Assembly: GCF_932526225.1 (NCBI RefSeq)
Contig: NC_064046.1
Span: 4,030,001 to 4,094,000 of the forward strand
Reading direction: 5' to 3'
Source: Nematostella vectensis
Taxonomy: Eukaryota > Cnidaria > Anthozoa > Actiniaria > Edwardsiidae
Length of the DNA: 64,000 bases
Positions 1 to 10,367 of this stretch are shown in pieces (the first letter of the stretch is position 1; every line of letters begins with the position of its first letter). Under the pieces are notes generated by a model that saw only the letters and a list, made by a program, of their open reading frames with translations, made no database searches and was not told the origin of the DNA. The translations under genes were made by a program, and so were the position numbers.

Positions 1-770
1 AATAGCTTGTATCATTTTAAGACTTAAACTAGTCCTCGTTTAGCCGTTCTTAGTAAGAGCCTCAAAGAGATAAGTAAAAACATTTTTTGAAAGCACTTTA
101 TCGGAAGAAAAAAAATATATGTGTTAATTTTTGGCAGAACTAAGAGAGACGACACATTTATAAAATTGATTTAGAAATAGTCAGATAGTCTGTGCACATA
201 AGGTGCCAAACCTAATAAATGGCGATATTCTAGCGCAAGAAATTACCCTTTATTGCGTGTGTTTGCACTTTTAAAGTCTATTTCGTGCATTGTCATTCAA
301 ATGAAGAAGCACTTTAGAATAGTTTTGGCGGCAAAATAAAACTAAAAAGTAGCTTATTGAGCGCCTGAGAATCAGCCAGATATAATTTCTCCGTCAGAAA
401 GGGCAAACTGTGATGCATAGCTCTTCAGGATTCTAGAGGCTCGAATGTATATTTATGAGAGCGCCAAATATACACCTTTTAACAATTAGGCGCTCGCAAC
501 ATTAAAGCCAGGTATCCCGGGGCCCACAGCGAGATCTAATAGAGTTTGCATTCGAGTGAAATTTAGTTCGACATAAATCCTGTTGAAAAAATATTCTGAC
601 TTCATAACAGACTTCATAAGCAGTTTGACGACCTAACTATGGTATTTAGCCCTACTGCCGCTCAAATCCGCTGCAAATTAGCATTATTTTATGCAAACAA
701 GATTTTCTACACTCGTCGTGTAAGAAGCTTGGGCTACCTGTGCTAAAAAAAAGTCGCGTCATTCAAATTA
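1..770. other. AT-rich non-coding sequence, no gene seen
   Basis: No reading frame longer than about 60 codons and no recognisable exon. It may contain upstream introns of the receptor gene whose first recognised exon is at 2166. The last two bases (TA, 769-770) are the left target-site copy of the transposon that follows. Confidence 0.6.
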
Positions 771-848
771 CAGTCGAACCTCTATTAAGCGGTCACCCCC
801 GGGACTTAGCTTAGTGACCGCTTAATAGAGGTTGACCGCTTTATAGAG
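771..848. repeat. left terminal block of the transposon
   Basis: A direct copy of the CCTCTATTAAGCGGTCACC-type motif is followed after about 15 bases by inverted copies (GTGACCGCTTAATAGAGG, then GACCGCTTTATAGAGG). The block can fold into a hairpin on its own. Confidence 0.7.
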
Positions 849-1148
849 GCTTCGCTATTTTTGCCCCTGAATTAGCGTAAATCGGGCTGTAATTATACGT
901 AAGAACTTTTTATTATAATAAACAACAGTAACAATCATGTTAGCCCTAAGACGGGCCTGGTGCATTCAAATTTGACCCAGAAATGTTTGAAACCGCCTAG
1001 TCAGTTTGTTTTTACGGCCCTTGTGGCTTTGCCCAATTCTATGGGCATGAGCTACTTTCGCTGGCGTTATGTAAAGTAAATGAGTGCGTTAAGGTGATGT
1101 TACACGCGTCGTTTCCGTCGATATCCGTCATTAAGCGTTTGCGCGATT

Positions 1149-1652
1149 TTGGAAGTCGAATCAAAAACTCGCAGTGCGTTGCCGTACCCAAAAACTCACA
1201 AATCTGACCCAGTTGCATTCATTCGGGGATACCATAAATACATGACTGAGTGGGAACCAGCACTAGAAGATGTTTACAAACTTATGCGGGAACCAACTAA
1301 CATAAAGGATCCGAATTGTGTTGCAATCGTAAGAGAAAAAGCCGACAAAACGGTGATGGATGGAGACGGTCACCCGAATACTCTAGTTGACGATTACGAA
1401 GTTATGAGGCATATTTCCAAACTGATGTCAACGTGGGTTACCAAATATCTCAAGAGACCTACGAACTGTGAGAAAGTCGTAGTCAAAGGGAAGTGGGTGA
1501 ACAGAGGTGGTGGCTATGGACTCGAGATTCCTTGTGAATACATATTTGAAGGTGACAGTTTTTCTTCTAGCTGGCTAAAGCGGAAATTGGTAATCGAGGA
1601 ATTTGATGCGACTGATCCGCACAAGACCACACAAGTCTCACAAGACGATTAG
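1149..1652 (+). CDS. HIRAN-like domain protein inside a transposon
   Basis: An open frame of about 167 codons ends at TAG 1650-1652. The frame opens without an ATG; the first in-frame ATG is at 1242 (residue 32), so either an upstream exon supplies the start or the true product is about 136 aa. From residue 21 the sequence has the layout of HIRAN-type modules: a strand with FIRGYHKY, a W-E-P/A-L-E-D segment, a kREPtN..D.N.VAIV strand, an HISK helix (residues 88-91), and a closing GLEIPCEYIFEG strand. HIRAN domains in HLTF/SHPRH-type proteins bind DNA ends. Here the module stands alone with no helicase or RING. I recall similar short modules as abundant in cnidarian genomes, so the family call is from pattern memory. 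The function is unknown; it could be cargo or a captured host exon. Confidence 0.5.
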   Translation: MEVESKTRSALPYPKTHKSDPVAFIRGYHKYMTEWEPALEDVYKLMREPTNIKDPNCVAIVREKADKTVMDGDGHPNTLVDDYEVMRHISKLMSTWVTKYLKRPTNCEKVVVKGKWVNRGGGYGLEIPCEYIFEGDSFSSSWLKRKLVIEEFDATDPHKTTQVSQDD

Positions 1653-1734
1653 CCATAGTAATTAGATTAGACAGTTAAAAATATGACGAAATATGACGTG
1701 CACTATCTGTTGTCATGCTGACAAATATTGATGA

Positions 1735-1936
1735 TGACCGTTTAATAGAGGTGAAAAACAATGAAATCAACCAATTGGGACCCTCCTTTGGTGACCGCGT
1801 CCGCTTAATAGAGGTGACCGCTCAATAGAGGTCAAATTTACAGTAAACATAAGGGGGAAAATTTGGGACATTGGTAAATGACCGTTGAATAGAGGGTGAC
1901 CGCTCAATAGAGGGCCGCTTAATAGAGGTTCGACTG
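1735..1936. repeat. right terminal and subterminal block of the transposon
   Basis: Five to six copies of the inverted motif GACCGCTTAATAGAGG, some with CAATAGAGG or GAATAGAGG variants, are spaced irregularly up to the element end at 1936. This mirrors the left block and is typical of elements whose transposase binds multiple subterminal sites. Confidence 0.65.
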
Positions 1937-2165
1937 TATATGGTAATGTCGGGGTTTTAATTTCGCGCTACATAAAGTACGAATATAAATAGCGTTTGAC
2001 ATTAAAAATATTTCAAAATTAAAAGCAGTTTTGTGGAAGTCGTGTTCGTTATACCATAGAAATAAATGGGAAAATCTCAATAATTGTCGTTTCAAAACTG
2101 CTAGAATATTCACTGTAGTGAGTAAAGGTTGTCAAGGTGTGACAAATATAATATGTTGTTTATAG

Positions 2166-5100
2166 TGTGATGGCAGAAGAGTGAGGCGAAGCCTTGGGGC
2201 GCAACATACGAATTGTACGGGAGGGAGAAATACCAGCGAGGTAAAGATCACCATAATTATCATGATAACCGTCATTATTATCCATCGATTACATCATCAT
2301 CTCACCCTCCCCCTCCTTCTCATCATCATCATAATAACTATTAATAATATTCATCCATCAATAAACTCCTCCGCGTGATCCATCAACATTCTCACATAAT
2401 AAAAGTCATCCTAGAAATCATCATAATATGATATTGTACTCAAAACCAATACATCATTGTCGTCATTTTGTTTTGTCATTGCTTAAATCTTTTTATTCAC
2501 TAAAATAAAAAGAAGTTCCAAAATGTTTCTGTATATTGCCCTCTCTCTCCAAATTTTTAGACATACAGCTCTGCAATAGAATTGTTTTTTTTAGTGTAGC
2601 AGTTAAGCCAGAAAAAGAGAGAGAGCAAAGACATTCGAGTGTGGTATAACTGAAATTAGTGTATACCACGGGTTTAAGAGAACTTCTCACGATACAATTA
2701 TATGTTTTTATTTATAATTGCATTGCATTAGGTATTGCCTGACCTTCAAGGCTTCGATGCCATTATCACCCATAACAACTACGATAACGTTACCATGGAG
2801 AATAAACAACTGTTCATATCGACCACGGCAAACGTGTCGGTATCCCTGTGTCGCGGGTCATCCCTCGGGTCTCCCGCGGTGGAGGCGCCGGGCGCTGTTC
2901 ACGGGAGCGTGAAGGCCCAGAGAATAGAGTGCACGAGTGACGCCTCAACAATGACCAGTCCGGACTGCACTGGCTGCTTAGAGAAACAAGCAGAGGTACG
3001 TGGAGGGGAACCCGGGACCCTTGATATCTTGGACATGACAATATCCCGTTGCTCGACGTGTTTTACTTTGCATACAGTTGACCCTCGATATCTTGGACAT
3101 CACTTCACGGCTTATTGCTCGACGTGTTTAACTACACATACAATTGACCCTCGATCTCTTGGACATCACAATAACTCTAAGCTTGAGCTGTTTTTCTTTT
3201 TATAAAGATGACCCTAGATATCTTGGACATCACGAAAACTCGTTGCTCCACGTGTTCTACTTAACATACCAATTGACCCTGGGACATTCCAATGCTCGGA
3301 GTTCGATGTGTTTTACTTTATATACAGATGACCTCGACATATTAACCCTCTATGTAGCGGACTTCACACTCTTCTATCGCTCTTTACTTCCGCTGAAACC
3401 GCACAGAAACTTGCCACTCAGGCTTATTGGTCTCTGTTTCCCCAGTTCTCCGTCTCTGCCGATTTAACCTGTCCGAATGCGACCAACAGCAGCAGTGACT
3501 GTCCCGGACTCTGCCTTGCGACCACGGCCATGTCCAAAGACCTGTACCGCAACCGCTCAACCGTTTGTCTGACCGAAGTTGTGCGGGCCCAACTCTATGA
3601 CCTGTCCGGCGGACAGTCCCTGACCAATGGCACGCAAATGAACGTCACGTTTATGGTAAAGCACAAGGCAAGATACCAAGTAAGTGCTTACTGCTGGAAG
3701 CGAAAGGGAATGGCACTAGGAACGGATTGGTTATTTTCTCCGGCTGAAAGGGGCAGGGGTAATCAATTTCGTGTCTGCAAAGAGGTGAAAATTAGAGGAA
3801 GTGGCATGCGTAGAATTCACCCATAATTGGGTCCACGATCACAGCGGTATAAGAACACAGGTAACCCATGACAGCGGCCAAGTAAATATACTAAACCTTT
3901 TATCATTCTGTTCACTTTTAGTGTCAGTTCTGGAAGGACGGTGATTGGCAGCCCGACACATGCACTACGGTGTACCTTTGGAAAAGGGAGGCATTCCACT
4001 ACTATCATTGCCTATGTCCTTTAATCGGAACCTTGTGTATGTCTCTACCACGAACTGGAGGAGGTAAGATAGACATAAGTGACTAAGGGGGTGGGGGTGG
4101 GGGGGGTTGGGTTGTGGTCGGTCACACCCTAAAACGTGATGATAAGAGGGTGGATGTCGTTTATTTCCTTTTCTTTATACAGTTATTTATTGTTGTAGTA
4201 TTATAGATAAAGTATTATAGATAAAAAGAATTTGAGCATGACAAGGAAGCCTAGGGAAACTGTTTAAGCTTGTTGGTTTAGCCTCCCTTGTCTAGGGTTG
4301 CAGATACCTTATTATACTTAATTTTCGCGTCACATTAATTTTGCAAATTTCGCGATTTAAAAGATTCGCGAAAATAAAGTCCACTAGTTTGAGTTCAATT
4401 TGATGAAAACACACATCTCTCGGAATTTCCTCCGTAAAGGAGCTATGAATTTTAATGAAATGACATATCAGCCTTTTCATCAATCTCAGGAATTTAGAAT
4501 AGATTATTTCTTCTTCAGGAGGCTCAGACAATACAACATCTGGTGAAGGAGGGGCAACTCAGTCCCCAGGGGGTACCACACAGTCTAGTGGAGGAGGGTC
4601 GACACAATCATCCGGGAACTCAACACATTCTGGTGGAACAACTCAGTCTCCTTGGGGTACTACACAGTCTGGCGGAGGAGGGACAACTCAGTTCCCTGGG
4701 GGTACTACACAGTCTGGTGGAGGATCGACTACGCAATCCTCTGCGGGAGGGCCTGCAACTACACAACCTGCCCCAGGTAGATTCCTTGATATCGATTTCT
4801 AGTTTTTGCATTCTTCAAGTAGAATAGTACCTCCATTAGGGAGTCTGCCAGCCGAATTTTTGTCATCCTAGCAAAGTAAGAATTGTGAGAAAGCATCCAT
4901 TTCCATCTGATTGTTTGGCGAAGACATTGCGATATTTTCGATTAAATTTGGCGAATAAAGCAAAAGGTTTTATTTTAAGGTGATTTCTTCTTGTAATTTG
5001 TCTTCCAATATAGTTGAAAACAATGACAAATGCTGGCATATTTGACTAGTCGAAGCGTGATAGTCAGTAGAACACAAAAGAGAACAATACACTCTTTTTT

Positions 5101-8100
5101 TATTAGAACCTTTTTTATAAGAACGTCCAGCCTGAGATTTCACCAGATTTTAAGAACATGCAATAATGGCTAGGCTCAGATAGCAGAATTTTTTTTTCCT
5201 GACAATAAAGTATAATATATAAGTGTAGTTCACGGGTTAATGAAAATCACTCTATACTAAACTGCGAAGCCACAGTTTTTGAATTCATTGAACGATCCAA
5301 TAGATGAAGGAATGATCGTCAATGCTATTCTTTTTCCATTTGACAGCTATAACTGCGCCCTCTACCCAACCCCCCCCCCCCTCCCGCCATCATCAACCAT
5401 TCCAGCCAAGACTGTGTACGCACCTTAAAGCAGCGCTAAAACATTCTATTCTTTTTTTAAGGCACCGCATTGTTCATCCAGATCCACTTTAGCGGGAAAT
5501 GCGAGGAGATAATCGACACGCCTAAAGAACCCAAGTTCTTAGAAGACGCCAAAAAGAATATCGTACACATGTTTAATGTCCAGAAGGACAAGATCGTGAA
5601 CCTAAGAGCAAGGTAAGTTGGCCACTTACTTTATTATGGATACTCAAGCCCCCCCCCCCCCTCCCCAATAATTCGAGGCCTGCTACGGCTATGCGACACT
5701 ATAGCACTAGTTGCGTGAAAACAGAAAAGCCGAGCTTAGTTGCACGAAAAAACGGAGATCATAGCGAGCAGATTTAGAGCCTATTTCCGGGAGCTTTTAC
5801 GGGGCGCGTTTCGAGAGCCTATTCGCAGGCTACACACACTACAGCTTTGATGATTTTGTCAAACAAATTCCAGTTTCATAATACGTACGCCTTTCTGGCA
5901 TGTGACCAAATGTAAGCCTTGTCCCAGGCATTATTACCGGGTTCCTGTGCTTAAAAAATAAACCGTTCGGCCGCTTGGGGTAGGGACAAGTTTTTCTGTG
6001 ATGTCATACATCTTACGAACCACAGGTAGCCCGATCATAAACCCGGGTAAGATAGCCTGGGACTAGTCTGACCTAATGAGTAATGTTTTAAGGTGCGGCT
6101 CAATTATCGTCGAGTTTGCCATCAAGTACGATAGCCCCGAGGCTCTCCAGGGCGGTTCACAGATCATGGCTCAGGTCGCGAGTACAGGCTATCCGCCCGT
6201 AACTGTCGATAATCAGATGTTTGCTTTCGCCAAAGCCCTCAGTGGACCGAACCCGGGGAACATGACAGACGTCACGGTGAGCATACACAAAATTAAAAAA
6301 TCAAGCCGCCATCTTATGCTCCCGCTCAATACCGAAACACACAATGTATTCATTTCCATCTGCTAATTCAAGCGAGCAACTAAGATATACCCCATCCTCC
6401 CTCTCACCACACCCCTCTTCACCCGTCCTAAATCTGTTTAATATCCTCCCTCATATACTACTCTACTCAAAACAGCCGGCAACCCCATCCGTCCTCACAC
6501 CTTCAACCCCCCGTCCCAAATCTGTTTACTTTCCTCCCTCGTATATTACTTTACCCGGAACACTCGGCATCCGCAACCTACCTTCCATCTCCCCCCCCCC
6601 CCCCCCCCCCGTCCTAAACCCGTTTAATTTCATCCCTCATATGCTACTTTACCCGCAACACTCGTCCACCGCAACCTTCCTCCTACCCCCACCTCCCGTC
6701 CTAAATCCGTGTTTACTTTCCTCCCTCGTATACTACTTAACTCGCAACAGCCGGCACCAACAACCTCAGGACCAACTACCATCCGCTACCCTCTGGTGTT
6801 TGACTACACACCAATGATGATGGCCGTTGCCATAGTGTTCGCCTGCGTCGTGTTCTTTGTGTGTTGTTCGTGCATCATGCACTCGTGGTATCTGCGTAAG
6901 AAGAAGTTCACTAAGTATAACAGTATGAGTGCCAAGGAGTACGAGCAACGTCAGAGGGCTGAGGAAAGAAAGAAAAGACTGCAGGAGACGCAGGAGAACG
7001 AGTACGAAATGACGGGTGAGTCATACTTTTAATGCTGCTATGCTTCTAATGCTGACACTCGATCACGTGATCATGTACGATTATATGGAAGCTCACCATA
7101 CGATCATGTACGATTATATGGAAGCTCACCATACGATCATGTACGATTATATGGAAGCTCACCATACGATCATGTACGATTATATGGAAGCTCACCATAC
7201 GATCGTGTGCGATTATATGGAAGCCCACCATACGATCATGTACGATTATGGAAGCTCACCATACGATCGTGTGCGATTATATGGAAGCTCACCATACGAT
7301 CATGTACGATTATATGGAAGCTCACCATACGATCATGTACGATTATATGGAAGCTCACCATTCGATCGTGTGCAATTATATGGAAGCTCACCATTCGATC
7401 GTGTGCAATTATATGGAAGCTCACCATACGATCATGTACGATTATATGGAAGCTCACCATATGATCGTGTGCGATCATATGGAAAAAAACTTTGCGATCG
7501 GTTGGGATTGTTCGGTCAAATTAGCTGCGGGTTGCGGGTGAATAGTGCGGAATAGGGGTTAATAGTGCGGGTTGCGGGTGGATGGTGCGGGTAGCGAGTG
7601 ATAGTGCGGGTTGCTGGGGAATAGTGCGGGTTGCGGGTGAATAGTGCGGATTGCGGGTTAAAAGTGCGGGTTGCGAGTGGATGGTGCGGGTAACGAGTGA
7701 TAGTGCGGGTTGCTGGGGAATAGTGCGGGTTGCGGGTGAATAGTTTTGGTTGCGGGTAAATAGTGCGGGTTGCGGGCGAATAGTACGGGTTGCGAGTGAA
7801 TAGTAAGGGTTGCGGGTGAATAGTGCGGCTTGCGGGTGAAAAGTGCGGCTTGCAAGTGAACAGTTGATGTTGCGAGTTAATGGTGCGAGTTGTAAGTGAA
7901 TAGTGCTTGTTGCGGGTGAATAGTGCGGATTGCGTTTTAATAGTGTGGGTTGAAAGTGTATAGTGCATATTGGGGAGAAAGAGTATGAATTAAAAGGTTC
8001 GTGGCGATGCTTGAGCTGTATTTGTGGCTCGCAGTTGTGTGAGAGTAAAGCCCTATCTACACTAACAATTTTTAGTTGACAATTTTTATGTGACAATTTT

Positions 8101-9281
8101 TATTTGCCAGCGTAGGAGGAGCAAAATCGGCATTTTTATGTGGCAACTTTAGTTGCTCAAAAGCTAGCAGGTTTGAAAAATTGCTAGTGTAGCAGCAAAC
8201 AAATATTGTTGTCAACTAAAAATTGTCAATTGAAAATTGTTAGTGTAGCTGCGGCTTTGCATGCTGACAGAAGATGAAACAAGTCTGACAGGGTGTTGAT
8301 GACAGGAAAGCTTCGCGACCCCAGTAATTGTGTTATCATGTCTAAATTCAATTCACTGTCCCTTCAGCGCATAACGTAAAAGTTGCACCCGAGCCCCCAA
8401 AATTCGACATGACGAACAAAAGAATGCCTAAGGTGAACGAGACAAGCTTCACAAACTATGACTGGGCGTACACCTCCCATCTCCCGGCTATGCTCGCACG
8501 ACCATCGGCGACCGAAAATCATTACGACGTGCCTCGGCTCATCCTCGACAGTGACTCGGAAAACGAGGACAACAACGGTAGAATCTACGAGAACGACCCC
8601 CTCCCCTGCACCAACACCTCCCACTTGTCCCTCGACACCGCGTCCGTCCACTTCAGCAGGAGGTGCTCGGGGGCGAGCCAGGGGGGACTCGGACCACTTG
8701 GAGAACCGGAACCGCCGGCAGAGGACGAGTACGAGGATATTATCATCAGTGATGCACCCCCCGGCGTGCCGGATTACGAGGCTATCCCAAGGTCTGTTTC
8801 TCCCAGACCAGGGGGGACCCCTGATAATCCTGACCCCGGGTATGAGAATCTTGCGGGTCCGCAGTACGATAACGTCCTAAAGCCGCCATCGCCGCGCCCC
8901 GGGACATCCTCCCGCCCCGGAACCCCTAAAGTGGGAGGTGCTCCAAAGTATGAGAATTTGGAAAAGGAGGACCCTCTGGAGGAATACCAGAAAATGATGG
9001 ATAAAGATAAAAAACGGGGGCAAGCCTACGAAAACATGCCACCTCAAGATGCTGACCAAGCCTACGACAACCCCATCACCGACGATGACGAGAAGCCCCC
9101 AGCCACGCCCAAGCGTCCCGACACAGGGGGGAAGGCCACGCCCAAGACTCCCGATACAGAGGGCAGACCAGCGTCACAAACTAGTGAGAGTCGCCCACCA
9201 AACTCGGCTAGAAAGACGGCTAACTTAAGTGACCTTGGAGTTGAGTCATTCGAAGACCCCGACTACGAGGCAGTGATGTGA
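2166..9281 (+). CDS. single-pass receptor-like protein: GPS/GAIN-like, mucin, SEA-like, TM, tyrosine-rich tail (5' end missing)
   Basis: Exons called from GT-AG sites and phase: 2166-2240 (tentative), 2732-2995, 3446-3679, 3922-4063, 4519-4776, 5462-5612, 6093-6276, 6751-7015, 8368-9281. Phases join without a frame break into about 828 residues; no signal peptide was found, so 5' exons lie upstream. Ectodomain: Cys-rich segments with N-glycosylation sites, then a GPS-like block in exon 3922-4063 (CQFWKDGDWQ, then HCLCPLIGTL), a Gly/Thr/Ser/Gln mucin-like exon (4519-4776), and a SEA/ferredoxin-like region (5462-6276, CGSIIVEFAI). One TM helix follows in 6751-7015 (MMAVAIVFACVVFFVCCSC), then a basic juxtamembrane stretch. 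The last exon is a Pro-rich tail with about ten tyrosine motifs: YEN four times, YDN twice, YEDI, YEAI, and a terminal DYEAVM. YxN is the GRB2-SH2 consensus and YENM fits PI3K p85. Likely a tyrosine-phosphorylated surface receptor or scaffold. No named orthologue recognised. Confidence 0.7.
2243..2350. repeat. ATC/ATT trinucleotide-like microsatellite
   Basis: Degenerate cat/att repeats directly after the proposed donor at 2240, within the first visible intron of the receptor gene. Confidence 0.6.
3017..3345. repeat. about 65-bp intronic tandem repeat, five copies
   Basis: The phrase GACCCTCGATATCTTGGAC recurs at about 3016, 3080, 3146, 3210, 3275 and, degenerate, 3330. Each is followed by a GCTCGACGTGTTTTAC-like segment. 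It fills most of the intron between receptor exons 2732-2995 and 3446-3679. Short open frames here are products of the repeat. Confidence 0.8.
4835..4990. repeat. copy of a dispersed repeat family (CCAGCCG...GAAAGCATCC...)
   Basis: Reads CTGCCAGCCG, TTTGTCATCCTAGCAAAG, GTGAGAAAGCATCCATTTCC, then GATATTTTCGATTAAATTTGG. The same order of words recurs at several other places in the window (see findings). No terminal repeats or protein-coding capacity seen. Confidence 0.6.
5085..5215. mobile_element. fragment of a MITE related to the element at 21489-21834
   Basis: It starts ACACTCTTTTTTTATTAGAAC and continues TTTTTTATAAGAACGTCCAG. The element at 21489 has the same opening. The copy here lacks a clear right terminus, so it is probably truncated. 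It lies in the receptor intron 4777-5461. Confidence 0.45.
5918..5990. repeat. dispersed repeat fragment shared with 39553-39635
   Basis: Both places carry a TTACCGGGTTCCTGTGC-like word between GTCCC(A/G)GGC and a run ending GGGACAAG. No coding potential. Family not recognised. Confidence 0.4.
6405..6770. repeat. about 90-bp tandem repeat, four copies, spanning a splice acceptor
   Basis: Copies start at about 6423, 6511, 6609 and 6697 with CCCGTCCTAAATCTGTTTA, then TCCTCCCTCGTATACTAC. The last copy contains the acceptor used by exon 6751-7015 (CTCGCAACAG|CCGGCA). The first copy keeps a matching AACAG|CCGGCA at 6475; copies 2 and 3 read AACACTCG and have lost the AG. A C-run (about 6590-6611) lies between copies 2 and 3. 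Confidence 0.8.
7064..7490. repeat. 33-bp intronic minisatellite, about 13 copies
   Basis: The unit runs CATACGATCATGTACGATTA then TATGGAAGCTCAC. Copies vary mainly between CATGTACG and CGTGTGCG; one copy lacks three bases. Because 33 is divisible by 3, long repetitive ORFs appear on both strands, but they are not genes. It sits in the intron between the TM exon and the tail exon of the receptor. Confidence 0.9.
7520..7965. repeat. 20-bp G-rich minisatellite, about 22 copies
   Basis: Unit GGGTTGCGGGTGAATAGTGC with drift toward the right end. It directly abuts the 33-bp array. Open frames on the - strand here are repeat artefacts. Confidence 0.9.
8047..8255. mobile_element. MITE with inverted ends
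   Basis: The left end AAAGCCCTATCTACACTAAC matches the inverse of the right end GTTAGTGTAGCTGCGGCTTT. Inner arms carry AATTTTTAGTTGACAATTTT and the matching GTCAACTAAAAATTGTCAA. The element is about 209 bp and has no ORF. The ends resemble hAT-type CTACACTAAC termini, but no target duplication was confirmed. Confidence 0.65.
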
Positions 9282-9285
9282 TAAT

Positions 9286-9605
9286 TATCTCCTTTTTCTT
9301 AGAATGAGATGACCCTGTCCATCTAAGGAATATGAATAGTTTCTAAACATCTTTCCTTTCTTAGAATGAGAAGACGTTGTCCTTGGAATATGACTAGTTT
9401 TTCAACATCCTCACTTTCTTAGAATCTGATGAAGCTGTCCTAGGAATATAGCTAGTTTTTCAACATCCTTCCTTTCTTAGAATCAACAGTTGCTGTTCTA
9501 CGGATATGACTAGTTTATCAACATCCTCCTTTTCTTAGAATCAGATCAAAAGATGCTGTTCCACGGATATGACAAGTTTAACTATACTTTTCTTTCTTAG
9601 AATTA
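9286..9605. repeat. about 60-bp tandem repeat in the receptor 3' UTR, five copies
   Basis: Each unit contains TTTCTTAGAAT, then CTGTCC or CTGTTC, then GGAATATGACTAGTTT and CAACATCCT. It begins just after the stop codon at 9281 and would be transcribed in the 3' UTR. Confidence 0.75.
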
Positions 9606-9937
9606 AAAAAACATTGCAATTTGATTCCATAAACTCGCAATGATAGGAAATTAAGGTAATTCTAAGAAATTTAAAGAAAATTGCTGAGTTTTACACATTC
9701 ACGTTGTCCCTACAAGAAAAGCTTTTTGCCGAATGGTAAACCATCTTTCCAAATACAAAACACATTTAGGGCATTTAGGACACATTAGTTAAGTGTCGAG
9801 GAGAAGTGATTGACGCTCAGGGAAATGCACACTATCTTATATGAAAATACTGGTGCCATATTTCTCATAGTAAAATTTCTAGTTTGCTTTAAGTACTATT
9901 ACACATTCATACAACTTTTTGTAATAATTTAGATAGA

Positions 9938-9952
9938 AATAAACACAATAAA
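9938..9952 (+). terminator. polyadenylation signals of the receptor gene
   Basis: Two AATAAA words (9938-9943 and 9947-9952) lie about 660 bases after the stop. They are the first strong pair downstream and are taken as the likely 3' end of the transcript. Confidence 0.5.
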
Positions 9953-10108
9953 ATCAAACACATGACACTTGAAGTTTTGATGCGTTTCTAAGATCAGAAT
10001 CAGATATTTGTCAGGTGAATTTTGATCAGTAATAATTGGCTACAAAAATAGTATCTGTTGGGTTCCCTGTGTTGTTGTCCTAGGGCATTCCTCCAGTACT
10101 GCATGCAG

Positions 10109-10293
10109 GCCCGTACCCAGGATTTTTCTTGGAGGGGAGGGGGGGTGCGAAATCCTAAAAAGTGGACCTTTTTTTTCTGGGGGGAGGGGGAGGGAGGGAG
10201 TTCTCTGATAAAAATCTAACCACCTCCGAAAGAACAAAAAAGGATTTTTTATGCCTTTGCAGCATGCCTTTGCCTTTTGGCCGTTGTGTGTGT

Positions 10294-10344
<51 letters not shown>

Positions 10345-10367
10345 GCATTCCCGCCCTGGGTACGGGC
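10109..10367. mobile_element. inverted-end repeat with (TG)n and long G-run
   Basis: The left end GGCCCGTACCCAGGA is mirrored by CCTGGGTACGGGC at the right. In between are A/T- and G-rich stretches and a (TG)n tract followed by more than 30 G (about 10284-10343). Open frames over the G-run are spurious. Confidence 0.5.

Larger units (their letters stand above)
771..1936. mobile_element. pogo/Tigger-like DNA transposon with HIRAN-like cargo ORF
   Basis: The left end begins CAGTCGAACCTCTATTAAGC at 771. The right end finishes with the reverse complement of the same word, ending CGACTG at 1936. Both sides are flanked by TA (769-770 and 1937-1938), the target duplication of the Tc1/mariner-pogo superfamily. 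The core of the terminal word recurs several times just inside each end, for example 814-848 (inverted copy) and 1738-1750, 1804-1832, 1878-1930, so the termini are complex subterminal-repeat blocks. No transposase is visible. The only sizeable ORF is the HIRAN-like one at 1149-1652. The element is therefore probably non-autonomous and mobilised in trans. The superfamily call rests on end sequence and TA duplication only. Confidence 0.7.

Noticed and set aside
7016..7555. Long repetitive ORFs on both strands (YMEAHHTI-type)
   Set aside because: Pure translation of the 33-bp intronic minisatellite; open in several frames because the unit is a multiple of three.
7516..8096. 150-190-codon - strand ORFs rich in TRNPHYSPATRT
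   Set aside because: Translation of the 20-bp array; no start context, splice sites or domain.
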